A stretch of DNA of 54,302 nucleotides from an uncultured Bacteroides sp. (GCA_958477465.1 CAUEFX010000023.1:1-54302); one strand, 5' to 3'; shown: positions 45,175 through 53,739, numbered from the stretch's first letter. A program made the numbers and translations. Notes: generated by a model not told the origin, from the sequence alone.

Positions 45175-45967
45175 TTCGTTTTGTTGCTTTAAGTGTTTCT
45201 TCTACTTGGTTGGTAAGGTTAATAAATTCCTGTACAGAGAGTTGTTCCGGGCGTTTATTAAATAATGCATCTTCCGTCAGTGGGCATTCTTTGCCCAAAA
45301 TGGGTTTGATGGAGTTGCGCAATGTTTTCCGGCGTTGGTTGAAAGTGGTCTTTACTACCTGTTTGAACAGTCTTTCGTTACAGCCCAATTCGGTGGTTTC
45401 ATTGCGTGTCATACGTATTACGGCACTTTTTACTTTTGGGGGCGGATTGAATACATGTTCGCTGACTGTAAAAAGATATTCGACATGATACCAGGCCTGT
45501 ATCAGTACACTGAGGATACCGTAAGTCTTGCTGCCGGGGCCTGCGGCTATGCGTTCGGCCACTTCTTTCTGGATCATGCCGGTACAGCAAGGTATCAGAT
45601 CTTTGTTATCCAGCATTTTGAAGAAAATCTGGCTGGATATATTATAAGGATAATTTCCAGTCAGCACAAACTGCCCGCCGTTGAAAACGCGTTGCAGGTT
45701 CATCTTGAGGAAGTCATCTTCTATGATGCAATCTTCCAGTGACGGATAGGCTTCGCGTAAGTAGGCTACCGATTCATAGTCTACCTCGACGACTTTTACC
45801 GGACGCCCCTTTTCTACGAGGAACTGTGTGAGCACACCCATTCCCGGACCGACCTCTAAGACAGGAAGAGTTGGAAACGTATCGACAGTATCGGCAATGT
45901 CCCGCGCTACTTTGAGATCTTTCAGGAAATGCTGTCCGAGAAACTTTTTAGGCTTTACTAATTTCAT
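45152..45967 (-). CDS. rsmA: 16S rRNA dimethyladenosine transferase (KsgA)
   Basis: Dimethylates A1518 and A1519 in helix 45 of 16S rRNA during 30S assembly. The N-terminus KPKKFLGQHFLKD is the family's, SAM-binding motif I is VLEVGPGMGVLTQFL (about 37-51), and motif IV is LTGNYPYNISSQI with N-Y-P-Y where N-L-P-Y is more usual. Length 271 is normal. Overlaps the following phosphoethanolamine-transferase-like gene by 23 bases, and is divergent from the YbhN-like gene. Confidence 0.97.
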   Translation of the reverse strand: MKLVKPKKFLGQHFLKDLKVARDIADTVDTFPTLPVLEVGPGMGVLTQFLVEKGRPVKVVEVDYESVAYLREAYPSLEDCIIEDDFLKMNLQRVFNGGQFVLTGNYPYNISSQIFFKMLDNKDLIPCCTGMIQKEVAERIAAGPGSKTYGILSVLIQAWYHVEYLFTVSEHVFNPPPKVKSAVIRMTRNETTELGCNERLFKQVVKTTFNQRRKTLRNSIKPILGKECPLTEDALFNKRPEQLSVQEFINLTNQVEETLKATKRNEMEAVE

Positions 45968-45983
45968 TTATCAACTAAATGGT

Positions 45984-46006
45984 TACTTTTGCAGTCGACA
46001 AAGGTA
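45984..46006. promoter_or_regulatory. Facing -7 elements for rsmA and the YbhN-like gene
   Basis: TACTTTTG at 45984-45991 fits a plus-strand -7 element for the flippase-like gene; CAAAGGTA at 45999-46006 reads TACCTTTG on the minus strand for rsmA. They are separated by seven bases, so the two promoters overlap and may compete. No firm -33 boxes. Confidence 0.5.
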
Positions 46007-46037
46007 ATTCTTTTACTTGAAGAATTAAGAATTAAGG

Positions 46038-47024
46038 ATGAATAAACTAATAAAAAAGGCTCTGAAACTTATTTTACCATTGGTTTTGGGAGGCTTTGTC
46101 CTGTTTTGGGTCTATCGTGATTTTGATTTTGCGAAAGCCGGCTATGTACTGTTGCATGGTGTAAACTGGTGGTGGATGCTCTTTTCATTGGTATTCGGAG
46201 TGTTTAGTCACGTCATTCGTGGTTGGCGCTGGAAGATGACTTTGGAGCCGCTGGGGGCTTTCCCGAAAACCGGTGACTGTGTTAATGCCATCTTTGTCTC
46301 TTATGCCGCCAATCTTGTGTTGCCTCGTGTCGGAGAAATCTCCCGTTGCGGAGTATTGGCCAAATACGACGATATCTCTTTTGCGAAGTCTTTGGGCACG
46401 GTCGTTACGGAGCGTTTGGTCGATGTCGTGTGCATGGCGCTTATTACCGGTACTACTTTTCTGTTGCAGATGCCTGTCTTCTTCTCCTTTTTCAAAGAGA
46501 CCGGAACAAAGATTCCGTCCGTTATGCATCTGTTGACATCCGCTTGGTTTTATGTCGTGCTGTTTTGTGTTATCGGTGTCGTTGTCCTTCTCTATTACTT
46601 GATGCGTGCCTTGTCTTTTTTCGAGAGGGTGAAAGGCATTGTCTTTAATGTGTATGAAGGGGTGATGTCCTTGAGAAATGTGAAGAATATCCCTCTGTTT
46701 GTCTTATATACCGTCCTGATTTGGTTGTGCTATTTCCTGCATTTCTACCTCACGTTCTATTGTTTTGGATTTACCGGGCATTTGGGAGTTATGGCAGCAT
46801 TGGTCATGTTTGCTGCCGGCACGTTCGCTGTTGTCGTTCCTACTCCCAACGGAGCGGGGCCGTGGCACTTTGCCATTATTTCCATGATGGTGCTTTATGG
46901 GGTAAATGCGGTGGATGCCGGAATATTTGCTTTGATTGTGCACGGAATTCAAACCTTTTTAGTAGCTTTGTTGGGAATATATGGTTTGGCGGCTTTGTCG
47001 CTTACCAATAGACAACGGAAATAA
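46038..47024 (+). CDS. YbhN/LPG-synthase-TM family membrane protein
   Basis: Polytopic inner-membrane protein (about seven to eight helices in 328 residues) of the lysylphosphatidylglycerol-synthase transmembrane/flippase-like family (UPF0104). Conserved pieces: HVIRGWRWKMTLEPLG, ANLVLPRVGEISRCGVLAKYD (core NLVLPRVGEISRCGVLAKYD), TVVTERLVDVVCM and VPTPNGAGPWHF. There is no C-terminal MprF-type aminoacyl transferase domain, so lysyl-lipid synthesis is not expected; lipid or glycolipid transport is inferred. pepD follows after 22 bases, likely cotranscribed. Confidence 0.88.
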   Translation: MNKLIKKALKLILPLVLGGFVLFWVYRDFDFAKAGYVLLHGVNWWWMLFSLVFGVFSHVIRGWRWKMTLEPLGAFPKTGDCVNAIFVSYAANLVLPRVGEISRCGVLAKYDDISFAKSLGTVVTERLVDVVCMALITGTTFLLQMPVFFSFFKETGTKIPSVMHLLTSAWFYVVLFCVIGVVVLLYYLMRALSFFERVKGIVFNVYEGVMSLRNVKNIPLFVLYTVLIWLCYFLHFYLTFYCFGFTGHLGVMAALVMFAAGTFAVVVPTPNGAGPWHFAIISMMVLYGVNAVDAGIFALIVHGIQTFLVALLGIYGLAALSLTNRQRK

Positions 47025-47046
47025 GAACCTAATAAAATGATTCGTT

Positions 47047-48504
47047 ATGAGCACAATTCTCTCTTTAGCTCCACAAAACGTGTGGAAGCACTTCTATTCA
47101 TTGACTCAGATTCCGCGTCCGTCGGGACACATGGAAAAGATAACTGAGTTTCTTCTTAACTTCGGAAAAAATCTTGGACTGGAATCATTCGTAGACGAAG
47201 CCGGAAATGTCGTTATCCGTAAGCCGGCCACGCCTGGCATGGAAAACCGTAAAGGCGTAATTTTGCAGGCACACATGGATATGGTTCCTCAGAAGAACAA
47301 TGATACAGTACATGATTTTGAGAAAGATCCTATCGAAGCTTATATAGACGGTGATTGGGTGAAAGCCAAAGGCACTACCTTGGGAGCCGATGACGGATTG
47401 GGAGTGGCTGCTATTATGGCGGTACTGGAATCCAAGGATTTGAAACACGGTCCGTTGGAGGCTCTTATTACGAAAGACGAGGAAACCGGTATGTACGGCG
47501 CTTTTGGCTTGAAGCCGGGAACGTTGAACGGAGAGATACTGTTGAATCTCGATTCGGAAGAGGAAGGAGAACTTTATATCGGTTGTGCGGGCGGTATGGA
47601 TGTTACGGCTACGCTTGAGTACAAGGAGGTAGAGCCGGAAGAGGGCGATATTGCCGTTAAAGTGACCCTGAAAGGATTGCGCGGCGGACATTCCGGATTG
47701 GAAATCTGTGAGGGACGCGCCAATGCCAATAAACTGTTGGTGCGCTTTATTCGTGAGGCCGTGGCAAGCTATGAAGCCCGTCTGGCAAGTTGGGAAGGTG
47801 GAAATATGCGCAATGCCATTCCTCGTGAGGCATCGGCAGTCATAACTATTCCTGCAGAAAATGAAGAAGAACTGTTGGGACTGGTGAAGTATTGCGAAGA
47901 TCTGTTCAATGAAGAATATTCGGCTATCGAAACTCCGATCAGTTTTAAAGCCGAACGGGTAGATATGCCTAAGGGAGAGGTTCCCGAGGAGATTCAGGAC
48001 AATCTGATTGATGCGATTTTTGCTTGCCAGAATGGGGTGATGCGTATGATTCCGACCATTCCCGATACGGTAGAGACTTCTTCCAATCTGGCTATCATCG
48101 TGATCGGTAATAGCAAGGCGGAATTTAAAATATTGGCCCGCAGCTCCAGCGACAGTATGAAAGAATACCTTACTACCAGCCTTGAATGCTGTTTCTCCAT
48201 GGCAGGTATGAAGGTAGAGATGACCGGTGGGTATTCCGGTTGGCAGCCTGACGTCAATTCTCCGATTCTGCATGCAATGAAAGAGTCTTATAAGAAACAA
48301 TTTGGAACGGAACCTGCTGTGAAAGTGATTCATGCAGGGTTGGAATGTGGTATTATCGGTGCCATTGTTCCGGGATTGGATATGATATCCTTCGGTCCTA
48401 CTTTGCGCTCACCGCATTCACCGGATGAACGTGCGCTGATCTCTTCCGTCCAGAAGTTCTATGATTTTCTGGTTGCTACATTGGAGCAGACTCCGGAAAA
48501 GTAA
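47047..48504 (+). CDS. pepD: Aminoacyl-histidine dipeptidase (PepD, M20 family)
   Basis: Cytosolic di-zinc peptidase that splits Xaa-His dipeptides such as carnosine. Zinc ligands and catalytic residues are in place: His76 and Asp78 in LQAHMDMV, Asp115/Asp116 in GADDG, the catalytic Glu145-Glu146 pair in TKDEETGM, Asp in NLDSEEEGE and the C-terminal His in RSPHSPDERA. The lid/dimerisation domain lies about 205-380 (LRGGHSGLEI). Length 485 is standard. Ends at an intrinsic terminator that marks the border to the accessory region. Confidence 0.97.
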   Translation: MSTILSLAPQNVWKHFYSLTQIPRPSGHMEKITEFLLNFGKNLGLESFVDEAGNVVIRKPATPGMENRKGVILQAHMDMVPQKNNDTVHDFEKDPIEAYIDGDWVKAKGTTLGADDGLGVAAIMAVLESKDLKHGPLEALITKDEETGMYGAFGLKPGTLNGEILLNLDSEEEGELYIGCAGGMDVTATLEYKEVEPEEGDIAVKVTLKGLRGGHSGLEICEGRANANKLLVRFIREAVASYEARLASWEGGNMRNAIPREASAVITIPAENEEELLGLVKYCEDLFNEEYSAIETPISFKAERVDMPKGEVPEEIQDNLIDAIFACQNGVMRMIPTIPDTVETSSNLAIIVIGNSKAEFKILARSSSDSMKEYLTTSLECCFSMAGMKVEMTGGYSGWQPDVNSPILHAMKESYKKQFGTEPAVKVIHAGLECGIIGAIVPGLDMISFGPTLRSPHSPDERALISSVQKFYDFLVATLEQTPEK

Positions 48505-48556
48505 TCTTATTCAATATCGATATTCCCGAAAGTATTTATTGACTTTCATCGAAAAT

Positions 48557-48594
48557 AAAAAATCCTGTCCATCGTTTCATGGATGGGATTTTTT
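48557..48594 (+). terminator. Intrinsic terminator of pepD
   Basis: Arms 48557-48572 and 48579-48594 pair along 16 positions (two are G-U) around a CGTTTC loop, with the 3' arm ending in a T-run. Begins 52 bases after the pepD stop. Confidence 0.85.
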
Positions 48595-48671
48595 GTTGCT
48601 GAGATATTCTTTTTTTTGTATTCATATTTGTAAATTTGTATAATTTTATAGTATTGTTGAACTAAAAGGGC

Positions 48672-48824
48672 ATGTTGATAGAAGTTCGCGTTCATATATT
48701 TGTAAAAAATATGGCCGATGTATATAATCTATACTGGACTGATTCTGATTTTGTTTTTGAATACGGTGAATGGAAGTATTACGATGAAAATGGTAATATC
48801 GTAAAAATAAAGGAATTCAAATAG
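48672..48824 (+). pseudogene. Short remnant reading frame ahead of RDD gene
   Basis: A 50-codon frame (MLIEVRV... to IKEFK) rich in aromatic and acidic residues: YNLYWTDSDFVFEYGEWKYY then DENGNIVKIKEFK. It may start at Met1 or Met14. It ends 64 bases before the first RDD gene. It reads like the C-terminal end of a larger protein, and it matches the pattern of broken frame ends placed just before small intact genes elsewhere in this region. A real small protein is not excluded. Confidence 0.4.
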
Positions 48825-48888
48825 ATTTGGAGTACACCGGCAAATATTTATTTTATTACTGATTTATTTAAGATAGGAGAATGAAGTT

Positions 48889-49392
48889 ATGAAATTGAAA
48901 AGAATTGTTGCTTTTGCTATTGATGTGTTTGCATCATCTATTGTTGTTTATATTATTACCGCTATTTTAAAAATCTGTCATATCTGGATTATTCCTTATA
49001 TTATGATGATGTTATTATATGTTTTGATGTTGTGCAAAGATTGTTATAACGGTCAAAGTATAGGGCGAAAAATTGTTGGCATTCAGGTGTTTGATAGTAA
49101 GACGATGAAAGTGGCGAGTCCTTTTCAGTGTATCTTGCGTAATTGTTTTTATTTTATATACCCAATAGAAGGACTTGTTATGTTATGTAACTCCTTGGGG
49201 TTGAGAATTGGAGATAATGTTGCTCATACTCAAGTAGCAGAATCGAATGGCGGTCTGAAGGAGGTCAATTACCTTAAAATTGTTCAGGCGATAGCCTTAG
49301 TACTTGTGGCATTTGTATTTTTGTGCATTCTTATAACCGTATGCACAAGAAATAATGAAAAAAGCCTTTGGGATCTTTTGTATAATTATTGA
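48889..49392 (+). CDS. RDD family membrane protein (copy 1)
   Basis: 167-residue integral membrane protein with the RDD fold: KRIVAFAIDVFASSIVVYIITA (core RIVAFAIDVF, with the Arg-Asp pair of the family), a second helix, then KDCYNGQSIGRKIVGIQVFD, which is the highly conserved second RDD block, and a C-terminal helix at about 130-152. Very similar to the next gene, so they are tandem duplicates. Some RDD proteins have been proposed as immunity proteins or ion transporters; nothing here decides. AT-rich, like the rest of this region. Confidence 0.85.
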   Translation: MKLKRIVAFAIDVFASSIVVYIITAILKICHIWIIPYIMMMLLYVLMLCKDCYNGQSIGRKIVGIQVFDSKTMKVASPFQCILRNCFYFIYPIEGLVMLCNSLGLRIGDNVAHTQVAESNGGLKEVNYLKIVQAIALVLVAFVFLCILITVCTRNNEKSLWDLLYNY

Positions 49393-49476
49393 TACTGTGC
49401 ATTCATTATATCTCCTTTTGAGGTGAGTCCTGTTTGTGTATGAGGAGGATGATATTTTAATAAAGTGTATTGAAAA

Positions 49477-49980
49477 ATGAAATTGAAGAGAGTTATCGCT
49501 TTTATAATTGATTTGTTTATTATATCTGTAATTTGTTTTGTTACTGTTTCACTCTTGAAAAAATGTAATATGCGGATTACTCCCTACCTCGTATTAACGA
49601 TAGCAGATGTTTTGATATTATGCAAAGACTGCTATAACGGACAAAGTATTGGTCGAAAGATTACAAGAATTCAAGTATTTGATAGTAGAACAATGGAAGT
49701 TGCAAGTCCTGTTAAATGTGTTTTACGTAATTACTTTTATTCATTGCATTTCTTGGAAGTCTATTCTATGTTGTTTACTTCTTCAGAAAAACGAATCGGT
49801 GATCGTATTGCCAAAACAGTGGTAGCAGAGAGAAATGTAAATTTGAAGAAAGTCGAGCCAAGGAAAATTGTTTTAGCCGTAGGCGGGGTAATTGCGATTA
49901 TACTTCTTATGTGGACTATAATATATATGAGGGCTTCCAGTTTAGGTCGTATGGATCTTTGGCATGAATGGTATTTGTAG
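49477..49980 (+). CDS. RDD family membrane protein (copy 2)
   Basis: Same length (167 residues) and layout as copy 1, with matching starts (MKLKR.IAF.ID.F) and near-identical KDCYNGQSIGRKI and IQVFDS blocks, but clearly diverged in the helices and C-terminal third. The 84 bases between the copies hold no gene. Divergence with retained frames suggests both are under selection, perhaps with different targets; that is inference. Confidence 0.85.
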   Translation: MKLKRVIAFIIDLFIISVICFVTVSLLKKCNMRITPYLVLTIADVLILCKDCYNGQSIGRKITRIQVFDSRTMEVASPVKCVLRNYFYSLHFLEVYSMLFTSSEKRIGDRIAKTVVAERNVNLKKVEPRKIVLAVGGVIAIILLMWTIIYMRASSLGRMDLWHEWYL

Positions 49981-50001
49981 TATTAACCTCAAAATTGTAG
50001 T

Positions 50002-50151
50002 TCCGTAAGCATACGTGCAAAACTTAAACTTGATAGTTTAGGGAATATAGCAGATATACGACGTCAAAATTTTGAATAATGAGAACTATAATTAAGGGTC
50101 GCTGAATGGGGCATTTCCCCGCAGGAATTGAACGTGCTGGGGGAATTGTAG
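50002..50151 (+). pseudogene. Broken C-terminal frame remnant ahead of secreted protein gene
   Basis: One reading frame, interrupted by stops at 50077 and nearby, gives KLKLDSLGNIADIRRQNFE and then, from 50101, AEWGISPQELNVLGEL before a TAG at 50149. The next gene starts seven bases later. The second piece looks like the end of a helical domain of a larger protein. Interpreted as a decayed toxin or effector C-terminus; no family recognised. Confidence 0.4.
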
Positions 50152-50158
50152 GAAGACA

Positions 50159-50857
50159 ATGAAAAACATAGAAATAATGAAAAAAGAAATATTGTTAATA
50201 ATTCTTATATCCGCATTTGTGTCACATGTGGGTAGTCGTCACAATAATTATATATCTCAGAAGTCTCTATTTTCAAAAATGCAAATTATTGAAATAGATT
50301 CAGCTTCTCCTGGATTTGATCCGTTTGTAATGTTTCCTAAGGAGATGGAAGAACTTAATGATAATAGTAGAATTGGCAGTATTGTAATAAATCAGATTGG
50401 GGATACCTTGGATATTATTACTACGGGACCTTTCACCTATAATCTATTAGGATATGATAATTCTCCGGAGGGGTTAAGACACTCCTTAGGTTTGGAAATG
50501 AATGTAGAAGAGAAAATATTAAACGATGGGGAAGAGGATTGCATTGTAAAGAAGAATACATATAAAAATTCTTTTATTAAAGTGTATTTAAATCCTTGTG
50601 AAGGACATTATGATATTACATCCGCTAGAATTTTGGATAAGGAATTCTCTTTATTATATGATATACATATCGGTATGTCTAAAATCTCTTTTTTCAAGAA
50701 AATTTTCAAAGATTCAACTGTATATGATTTTTCGAGAATAAAAGTATTTGTAAATGCTGATGCCTTCGGCGATATAGTGTCATCATACATTTTTGAAAAT
50801 GACGTATTAAAAGAAATTGTTATTAATTCTAATTATGAATGGATACCTTTTGATTAA
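50159..50857 (+). CDS. Hypothetical secreted protein
   Basis: Not recognised. 232 residues with an N-terminal hydrophobic signal-like segment (KKEILLIILISAFVSHVGS); Met7 would give a more usual signal start. No lipobox Cys follows. The rest is a mixed alpha/beta, Ile/Asp/Lys-rich domain with no repeated or catalytic motif that I can name (for example DPFVMFPKEMEELND, GDTLDIITTGPF, DISYIGMS-like DIHIGMSKISFFKKIF). AT-rich coding like its neighbours. Immediately follows a broken frame end, so it could be an immunity-type periplasmic protein; this is inferred from context only. Confidence 0.6.
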   Translation: MKNIEIMKKEILLIILISAFVSHVGSRHNNYISQKSLFSKMQIIEIDSASPGFDPFVMFPKEMEELNDNSRIGSIVINQIGDTLDIITTGPFTYNLLGYDNSPEGLRHSLGLEMNVEEKILNDGEEDCIVKKNTYKNSFIKVYLNPCEGHYDITSARILDKEFSLLYDIHIGMSKISFFKKIFKDSTVYDFSRIKVFVNADAFGDIVSSYIFENDVLKEIVINSNYEWIPFD

Positions 50858-50926
50858 AGTTTTTTCTGACTTCGCCACTATAAAAGTTTTTATTTTATAA
50901 CTATCTGATAAATAGTGCTCAATGAT

Positions 50927-51487
50927 TTATTTTGAAGATAAATCATTGATTATAGGAATACCATAAAGACCTTTAACCATGGAAACTCTTACCGTATCGC
51001 CTTGATTGAATTTGTTGTAAGCTCTTGGATCATCCAACTCAAGTAATTCCTTGTTGTTTATGAATTTCAAGTTTACGTTGTATGCAGGAAGACCATGACG
51101 ACTGCCTGTGGCTCTGTGATGTATCTTTCCTATAACGTATGCGTCAAGATGGTATGTTTGGGACCTGGCAAACCAGTAATTTGTCGTATAGAACAAAACG
51201 CTTAGCATACCGGTAATAAGAATTCCCGAACAACCTCCCAAAACAATACTCAAAAGTACAGTTATTCTTTTGATCCTATTTGTCGACAATAGCACAAGAA
51301 TTGTTATTACCGGGATGATGCCCCACGTCCACATAGGGATATGAATGATAGTATGTGCAATGATTCTGTGAAGATAACAATATATCTCGAAGAAAACAAT
51401 TGCACAGATGATATATGATAACCACCTGTATATCTTATTTTTCCGAATGTATTTCACAAACTTTCTTAATCCCACCAAAAACTCCAT
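50927..51487 (-). CDS. Hypothetical membrane protein (DUF3592-like C-terminus)
   Basis: 186 residues with three hydrophobic helices (about 19-37, 50-68 and 76-104) followed by a soluble domain of about 70 residues (YHLDAYVIGKIHHRATGSRH... GDTVRVSMVKGLYGIPII). The last part resembles the beta domain of DUF3592-type proteins, but I am not sure of the family. Its start overlaps the end of the DUF4253 gene by 22 bases, so the two are translationally coupled and probably act together. Confidence 0.65.
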   Translation of the reverse strand: MEFLVGLRKFVKYIRKNKIYRWLSYIICAIVFFEIYCYLHRIIAHTIIHIPMWTWGIIPVITILVLLSTNRIKRITVLLSIVLGGCSGILITGMLSVLFYTTNYWFARSQTYHLDAYVIGKIHHRATGSRHGLPAYNVNLKFINNKELLELDDPRAYNKFNQGDTVRVSMVKGLYGIPIINDLSSK

Positions 51488-52515
51488 ACTGTTGATTTTT
51501 TTAATTCTGCAGCAAGTGATGTAAGATTCTCTCCTTGGAAAACAGTGTCGTCACAATATCCCATGTGTTCCTCGGCAAGAGGCATCGTTTCTCCCTTTAC
51601 TGGTTGCGGCAAGTAATACTGTATCATGTCATTTGAAATATGAGCAACTACTGCTCCATATTTTTCATGCCAATACTTTGCCACAGCCATGTGTTCTTCG
51701 GCATAGGGGCATTCATTCCAATCACCCATTGGGATATAGACAAAAACTTGCCATGGCTCTTTTACTGGAATTTCGACAAGATAGACATGGCTTCCATCGC
51801 TGATGCCAAAATCATCAATTACTGGACAGTTCTCGTCAGTCCCGACAACCATCTTTTCCCAATCATCGCTATTCTCATAATCTTCTTTTATTGCTTCAAA
51901 CCGTCTGCATAGAAATTTATGACCGTTATTGGGTTCAGTACCCAACATTGCAGACTGCCATTCATGAAACTTTGGCTTGTCGAACCATTCTGATTTGTCG
52001 TCAAGGCTGTCATAAAAACATTCGTTCACTTCCAATAAGACCGGACAGAAGCCTTCCTGTTTGCCTCTTTCATAAGCATCAAGCCACAACTGCTTGATTT
52101 CTGAAGCAGGCATTTCAATAGGGGTAACTTTACAGCCGAAAAGAAACTCTTCGACAGGTATTTGTTGCGGCGTAACATTCTCTTGTTCTATCGTTTTCAT
52201 GTTTTGATACGAAATACGATAAAGACGCACCAACTTGAAGAATCTCCAAGCTATAAATGCAAAGACTATAATAGGTGTATAAGTTTGTTCTCCTCTTACA
52301 ATCCGAGCTATAAAAACAGCAGCAACCAACACAAGCATCCCACCCCATACAATCAGTTGCTTGCGTAGAATACAGCATACGCCGCACCAATCATTAGACT
52401 CAATGAGAGTGTTCAGATCATTGCCCATTTTGTTTTCTGTCTTTTTCTTCCACTTGTAAGCTAATGCGAACACAATGCCAACGGCAAGTATTACTATAAA
52501 TAATGTCTGTTGCAT
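51466..52515 (-). CDS. DUF4253 domain protein, membrane anchored
   Basis: 349 residues. Hydrophobic helices lie at about 4-20 and 50-71, with a third at about 76-92. The soluble part from about 120 on ends in a DUF4253 domain (about 245-349): AVAKYWHEKYGAVVAHISND, MPLAEEHMGYCDDTVFQG and the terminal SFWWD, which is the family's strongest signature. The molecular role of DUF4253 is not established. The gene follows a broken C-terminal frame (52546-52674) and is coupled to the membrane protein gene after it. Confidence 0.75.
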   Translation of the reverse strand: MQQTLFIVILAVGIVFALAYKWKKKTENKMGNDLNTLIESNDWCGVCCILRKQLIVWGGMLVLVAAVFIARIVRGEQTYTPIIVFAFIAWRFFKLVRLYRISYQNMKTIEQENVTPQQIPVEEFLFGCKVTPIEMPASEIKQLWLDAYERGKQEGFCPVLLEVNECFYDSLDDKSEWFDKPKFHEWQSAMLGTEPNNGHKFLCRRFEAIKEDYENSDDWEKMVVGTDENCPVIDDFGISDGSHVYLVEIPVKEPWQVFVYIPMGDWNECPYAEEHMAVAKYWHEKYGAVVAHISNDMIQYYLPQPVKGETMPLAEEHMGYCDDTVFQGENLTSLAAELKKSTVWSFWWD

Positions 52516-52545
52516 AATTATTATTTCTCAAGATTACTTTGTAAC

Positions 52546-52674
52546 TTATATTTTCTTACAGTAGTTGTGCAACTGCTTTTCAAAATTCCAAATGTCTGGC
52601 GTCATATCAGGATTAAACCATTCAGTACCAGATCCAGTCAAATTTTTAAAAGTTCTCTTATTGCATTCTGATAA
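52546..52674 (-). pseudogene. Truncated C-terminal frame remnant ahead of DUF4253 gene
   Basis: A 42-codon minus-strand frame without a start codon: LSECNKRTFKNLTGSGTEWF then NPDMTPDIWNFEKQLHNYCKKI. It ends 31 bases before the DUF4253 start and overlaps the end of the upstream 134-residue gene in another frame. Its composition (Trp, Gly, Pro motifs, coherent ending) suggests the tail of a lost larger protein, probably a toxin domain. Family not recognised. Confidence 0.45.
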
Positions 52675-53042
52675 TCACGTTTATTATAAATAAGTTTCCC
52701 TTTTGTATCAGGAAAAACACCCTTTCTTGTATATATGAAGGGGGTAATGATAATCTGTTCTGTTGTAAGAGAAAAGCTAATTATTTTATGTGTTTTATAC
52801 AGTATGTTCCAACTCTTAATATGTAGTTCTTTTAAAACTAATATAGCTGTATCATTAGTTGCTTTTTCACTAGAATTACTATATTGTATGGCTTCGTTTA
52901 TTACATTTTCTACATTCTCATTTGCAGACACAATAAAACATGGAGGATGTGCTATCCATAACCCTATATCATTCTTAGATTCTGGATAAATTTTTAATAC
53001 TGTTCCTAATTTGCAAATTGTTATTTGTTTATCTATCTTCAT
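52638..53042 (-). CDS. Small hypothetical protein, possible immunity protein
   Basis: 134 residues, no signal peptide or membrane helix, so cytosolic. Sequence features: LGTVLKIYPESKNDIGLWIAHPP, ENVENVINEAIQYS, and ILYKTHKIISFSLTTEQIIITP; the last half has several basic beta-strand-like stretches (FIYTRKGVFPDTKGKLIYNKRD). Size and form fit the immunity proteins of contact-dependent or polymorphic toxin systems, but no family is recognised. It sits directly after one broken frame end (53078-53235) and overlaps another. Confidence 0.6.
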   Translation of the reverse strand: MKIDKQITICKLGTVLKIYPESKNDIGLWIAHPPCFIVSANENVENVINEAIQYSNSSEKATNDTAILVLKELHIKSWNILYKTHKIISFSLTTEQIIITPFIYTRKGVFPDTKGKLIYNKRDYQNAIRELLKI

Positions 53043-53077
53043 GCTTAATTAAGAATTGAATTTAGAATCGTCACACA

Positions 53078-53235
53078 TTACCTTCTATTGATTCTTTCCA
53101 CCAATTCATTAGGTGTAAGTATCTCTATTGTCTCAACATTTATTGGTGTATATTGAGCATTATGACGGTCAATGTCAAGCTGGAATTGACGGCAGATTTA
53201 CCAACAATCTCATAGTTATCATATTTTGTGACATT
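53078..53235 (-). pseudogene. Frameshifted C-terminal remnant of a larger protein
   Basis: Minus strand. One frame gives KYDNYEIVGKSAVNS and, after a single frameshift near 53188, another gives QFQLDIDRHNAQYTPINVET continuing IEILTPNELVERINRR to a TAA at 53078. The coherent ending and the 35-base gap to the following small gene fit a toxin C-terminus with its immunity gene. Upstream, MSKTLEIKTKMASRKLQPV starts at 53299 and stops at once, which may be an unrelated short frame. Confidence 0.5.
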
Positions 53236-53339
53236 TTTTTTAGACTGGCTGCAATTTACGACTTGCCATTTTTGTCTTTATTTCCAAAGTCTTGCTCATT
53301 TTGACACCCTCTATACGTGTTGTTACTTATTATTGCTTA

Positions 53340-53378
53340 CAAATTTAGATATAAATTCCGATTTATATCTAAAATTTG
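53340..53378. repeat. 17-bp inverted repeat with one bulge
   Basis: 13 perfect pairs (53344-53356 with 53361-53373, loop TCCG) extend by CAAA/TTTG beyond a bulged A at 53374. Both ends hold a TAnnTTTG-like octamer pointing outward from the repeat, so it may combine promoter and operator. Confidence 0.7.
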
Positions 53379-53480
53379 TATAATTATTGATACTATGTAT
53401 TCTTTCCTAAGAAAGCCTTTGTGTAATAGTATTTTAAGAGCTAAAAGCACTACCTCTGTACGTAATAAGAAACAACAATA

Positions 53481-53511
53481 CGTTTAAGGTCGCAATTTGC
53501 AACCTTAAACG
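53481..53511. repeat. Short hairpin in gene-free right end
   Basis: CGTTTAAGGT (53481-53490) pairs with ACCTTAAACG (53502-53511); inside it GCAA pairs with TTGC after one mismatch. Confidence 0.7.
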
Positions 53512-53739
53512 AGGGATGCGGGCAGCATCTGAAATATATGCCCTATGTATTTACAGAGGTTAAATTTGCGTTCCGCCTTTATTTTTGCAGCATAAAAATG
53601 CAAATTAATATTTAATATACAACTTTTTTGTGTTGGTAAATAGAAAAGAAGCACTTAGACTAACGGATTTTTGGGGAGGGGCTATTACTCCTCTATTTGC
53701 CTATAAAAGTGGGCATTTTAAGATGAAATTACCCCTTTC

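Noticed and set aside
46038..47024. Lysylphosphatidylglycerol synthase (MprF) function
   Set aside because: Only the transmembrane part is present; the aminoacyl-transferase domain is missing.
47185..48333. A 382-codon open frame antisense to pepD
   Set aside because: Lies wholly inside a clear, conserved pepD gene, with Phe/His/Arg-rich composition typical of a shadow frame and no recognisable domain.
53174..53299. A short start-to-stop frame MSKTLEIKTKMASRKLQPV as a real gene
   Set aside because: Only 19 codons, no partner and no conservation evidence; kept only as a note beside the remnant.
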